NCBI GenBank assembly: GCA_964630925.1
Contig: CAZVZK010000038.1
Location: 1 to 64,000 of the forward strand
Length of the DNA: 64,000 nt
Direction: 5' to 3'
Source of the DNA: RGDT01 sp964630925
GTDB lineage: Bacteria > Planctomycetota > Planctomycetia > Gemmatales > Gemmataceae
Both the position numbers and the translations under genes were made by a program. The notes under the pieces were generated by a model. That model saw only the letters and a list, made by a program, of their open reading frames with translations, was not told where the DNA came from and did not search any database. Below, piece after piece: positions 62,899 to 64,000 of this stretch (position 1 is the first letter of the stretch; each line of letters starts with the position of its first letter).

Positions 62899-64000
62899 AT
62901 GACCCTCTCCCTCGTCGCCGTCCTACTCCTCGCCGCCCCCGCCGAGAAGCTCCCCGACGGCGTCAAGCTCACCAAGATCGAAGCGTCCCCCGCCTCCATC
63001 CGCATCGCCTCGCCCTTCGCCTACGCCCAGGTGGTCCTCACAGGCGTCACCGCCGACGGCGGACGGATCGACGTGACCCGCATGGCCACCTTCTCCGCCC
63101 CCGCGTCCGTCAACCTCACCCCCGCCGGCCTGGCACGCCCCGCCGCCGACGGCAAGGGCACCCTCACCGCGTCGCTCGCCGGGTTGAAGGTCGAGATCCC
63201 CGTCGAGGTCACGGGGCAGAAGGAGACGCACGAGACCTCCTTCAGCCGTGACGTGATGCCGATCCTGTCCCGGCTCGGATGCAACGCCGGCACCTGCCAC
63301 GGCGCCGAGGCGGGCCGCGCCGGCTTCAAGCTCTCGCTGCGCGGCTACGACCCCCTCTTCGACCACCGGGCGCTGACCGACGACCTGTCCGCACGCCGCG
63401 TCAACCGGGCCGCCCCCGACCAGAGCCTCATGCTCCTCAAGCTGTCCGGCGGCGTCCCCCACCAGGGGGGCGTCCTCACCGAGCCCGGCCAGCCATACTA
63501 CGACGCCCTCCGCTCGTGGATCGCCTCGGGGAGCAAGCTCGACACCGGGGCCGTCCGCGTCAAGTCCGTCGAGGTCCACCCCACGAGCGCGGTCATCGCC
63601 CTGCCCGGCCAGAAGCAGCAGTTCGCCGTCATCGCCACCTACGCCGACGGCACCCGGCGCGACGTGACCGCCGAGGCGTTCCTCGAGTCGTCGAACACCG
63701 AGATCGCCACCGTGGACCGCGCGTCGGCCGTCACCTCGCTGCGGCGGGGCGAGACGGCCGTCATGGCCCGCTACGAGGGCGCCTACGCCGCCGCCACGCT
63801 CATCGTCATGGGCGACCGCTCCGGCTTCGCGTGGAAGGACGTGCCGGCGTACAACTGGATCGACGAGCTGGTGCAGGAGAAGCTGAAGGCCGTCAAGGTG
63901 CTGCCGAGCGACGTCTGCACCGACGGCGAGTTCGTCCGCCGGGCGTACCTCGACCTGACGGGCACGCTGCCGCCGGTGGAGGCCACCCGCGCCTTCCTGG
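62899..64000 (+). CDS. Secreted planctomycete CX4CH / BIG2 protein, DUF1549-type, 5' part
   Basis: The gene runs off the window; 367 codons are visible. It has a signal peptide (MTLSLVAVLLLAAPA), a beta domain, then SFSRDVMPILSRLGCNAGTCHG (a CX4CH variant of the planctomycete cytochrome-like motif) and GFKLSLRGYDPLFDH. A BIG2 immunoglobulin-like domain follows (VEVHPTSAVIALPGQKQQF, ATYADGTRRDVTAEA). The last residues (NWIDELVQEKLKAVKVLPSD, FVRRAYLDLTGTLPPVEATR) are the start of a DUF1549 domain. Such proteins normally continue with DUF1553 and are often paired with a DUF1501 sulfatase-like gene downstream. Heme binding is uncertain because the motif is not a canonical CXXCH. Confidence 0.88.
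   Translation, partial: MTLSLVAVLLLAAPAEKLPDGVKLTKIEASPASIRIASPFAYAQVVLTGVTADGGRIDVTRMATFSAPASVNLTPAGLARPAADGKGTLTASLAGLKVEIPVEVTGQKETHETSFSRDVMPILSRLGCNAGTCHGAEAGRAGFKLSLRGYDPLFDHRALTDDLSARRVNRAAPDQSLMLLKLSGGVPHQGGVLTEPGQPYYDALRSWIASGSKLDTGAVRVKSVEVHPTSAVIALPGQKQQFAVIATYADGTRRDVTAEAFLESSNTEIATVDRASAVTSLRRGETAVMARYEGAYAAATLIVMGDRSGFAWKDVPAYNWIDELVQEKLKAVKVLPSDVCTDGEFVRRAYLDLTGTLPPVEATRAFL

Overview
The window is about 64 kb of very GC-rich, gene-dense DNA, almost certainly from a member of the Planctomycetota, and most likely of the Gemmataceae. The pointers are a TIGR02996 'repeat-companion' leucine-rich protein, two Uma2-family genes, a large secreted protein with the planctomycete CX4CH/BIG2 layout typical of DUF1549 proteins, several giant TPR proteins, and lipid A genes (lpxB, lpxI, lpxD). 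I see no rRNA, tRNA, CRISPR array, integrase or transposase. Most of the sequence reads as chromosomal core plus lineage-specific genes. The family placement rests on recognised protein families, not on a database search.

Layout, left to right. 1-2.1 kb: a partial gene, an HNH nuclease, and an SdpI/SdpR-like pair with an ArsR-type operator. 2.2-7.3 kb: a secreted TPR-CHAT peptidase-like protein and FabH. 7.3-13.7 kb: a sugar isomerase-like gene and a leftward metH-FKBP-FKBP cluster. 13.8-24.5 kb: two tandem giant zinc-ribbon/TPR membrane proteins flanking a probably frameshifted small gene, then a membrane/PQQ-propeller protein. 24.5-29.6 kb: tetrapyrrole synthesis (hemA, a ccsA/hemX-like gene, hemD) with small genes and hpt. 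29.7-35 kb: argJ, three paralogous membrane proteins and a CE15-like/ThuA-like fusion. 35-43.5 kb: small secreted proteins, lpxB, a YqeY-like gene, a VLCAD-like acyl-CoA dehydrogenase, an HdeD-like protein and an MFS transporter. 43.6-46.8 kb: a sigma factor divergent from a CarH/LitR-like B12 photoreceptor-type regulator, followed by an NDH-2. 47-53 kb: a glycosyltransferase-like protein, a HEAT protein, a Uma2 protein, lpxI and lpxD. 53.3-60.4 kb: a phosphoesterase, yidC, a double-VWA protein, mnmE and Uma2. 60.4-64 kb: a gene remnant, an orphan c-di-GMP-I riboswitch with terminator, a TIGR02996 protein, an AhpD-like gene with an in-frame UGA, and the start of the CX4CH/BIG2 gene.

Most notable items. 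(1) The AhpD/carboxymuconolactone decarboxylase-like gene at 62099-62671 (minus strand) has an in-frame UGA exactly at the second cysteine of its CxxC-xxx-H redox motif. A long hairpin follows with its loop 32 nt downstream, so this is probably a CxxU selenoprotein. (2) A well-formed c-di-GMP-I (GEMM) aptamer and an intrinsic terminator on the minus strand have no gene after them. (3) A CarH-like regulator with an intact W-X9-EH motif is divergent from a sigma factor, and the two promoters share a repeated box. (4) Several intergenic palindromes, three with 30-bp arms, indicate resident REP/MITE-like repeat families.
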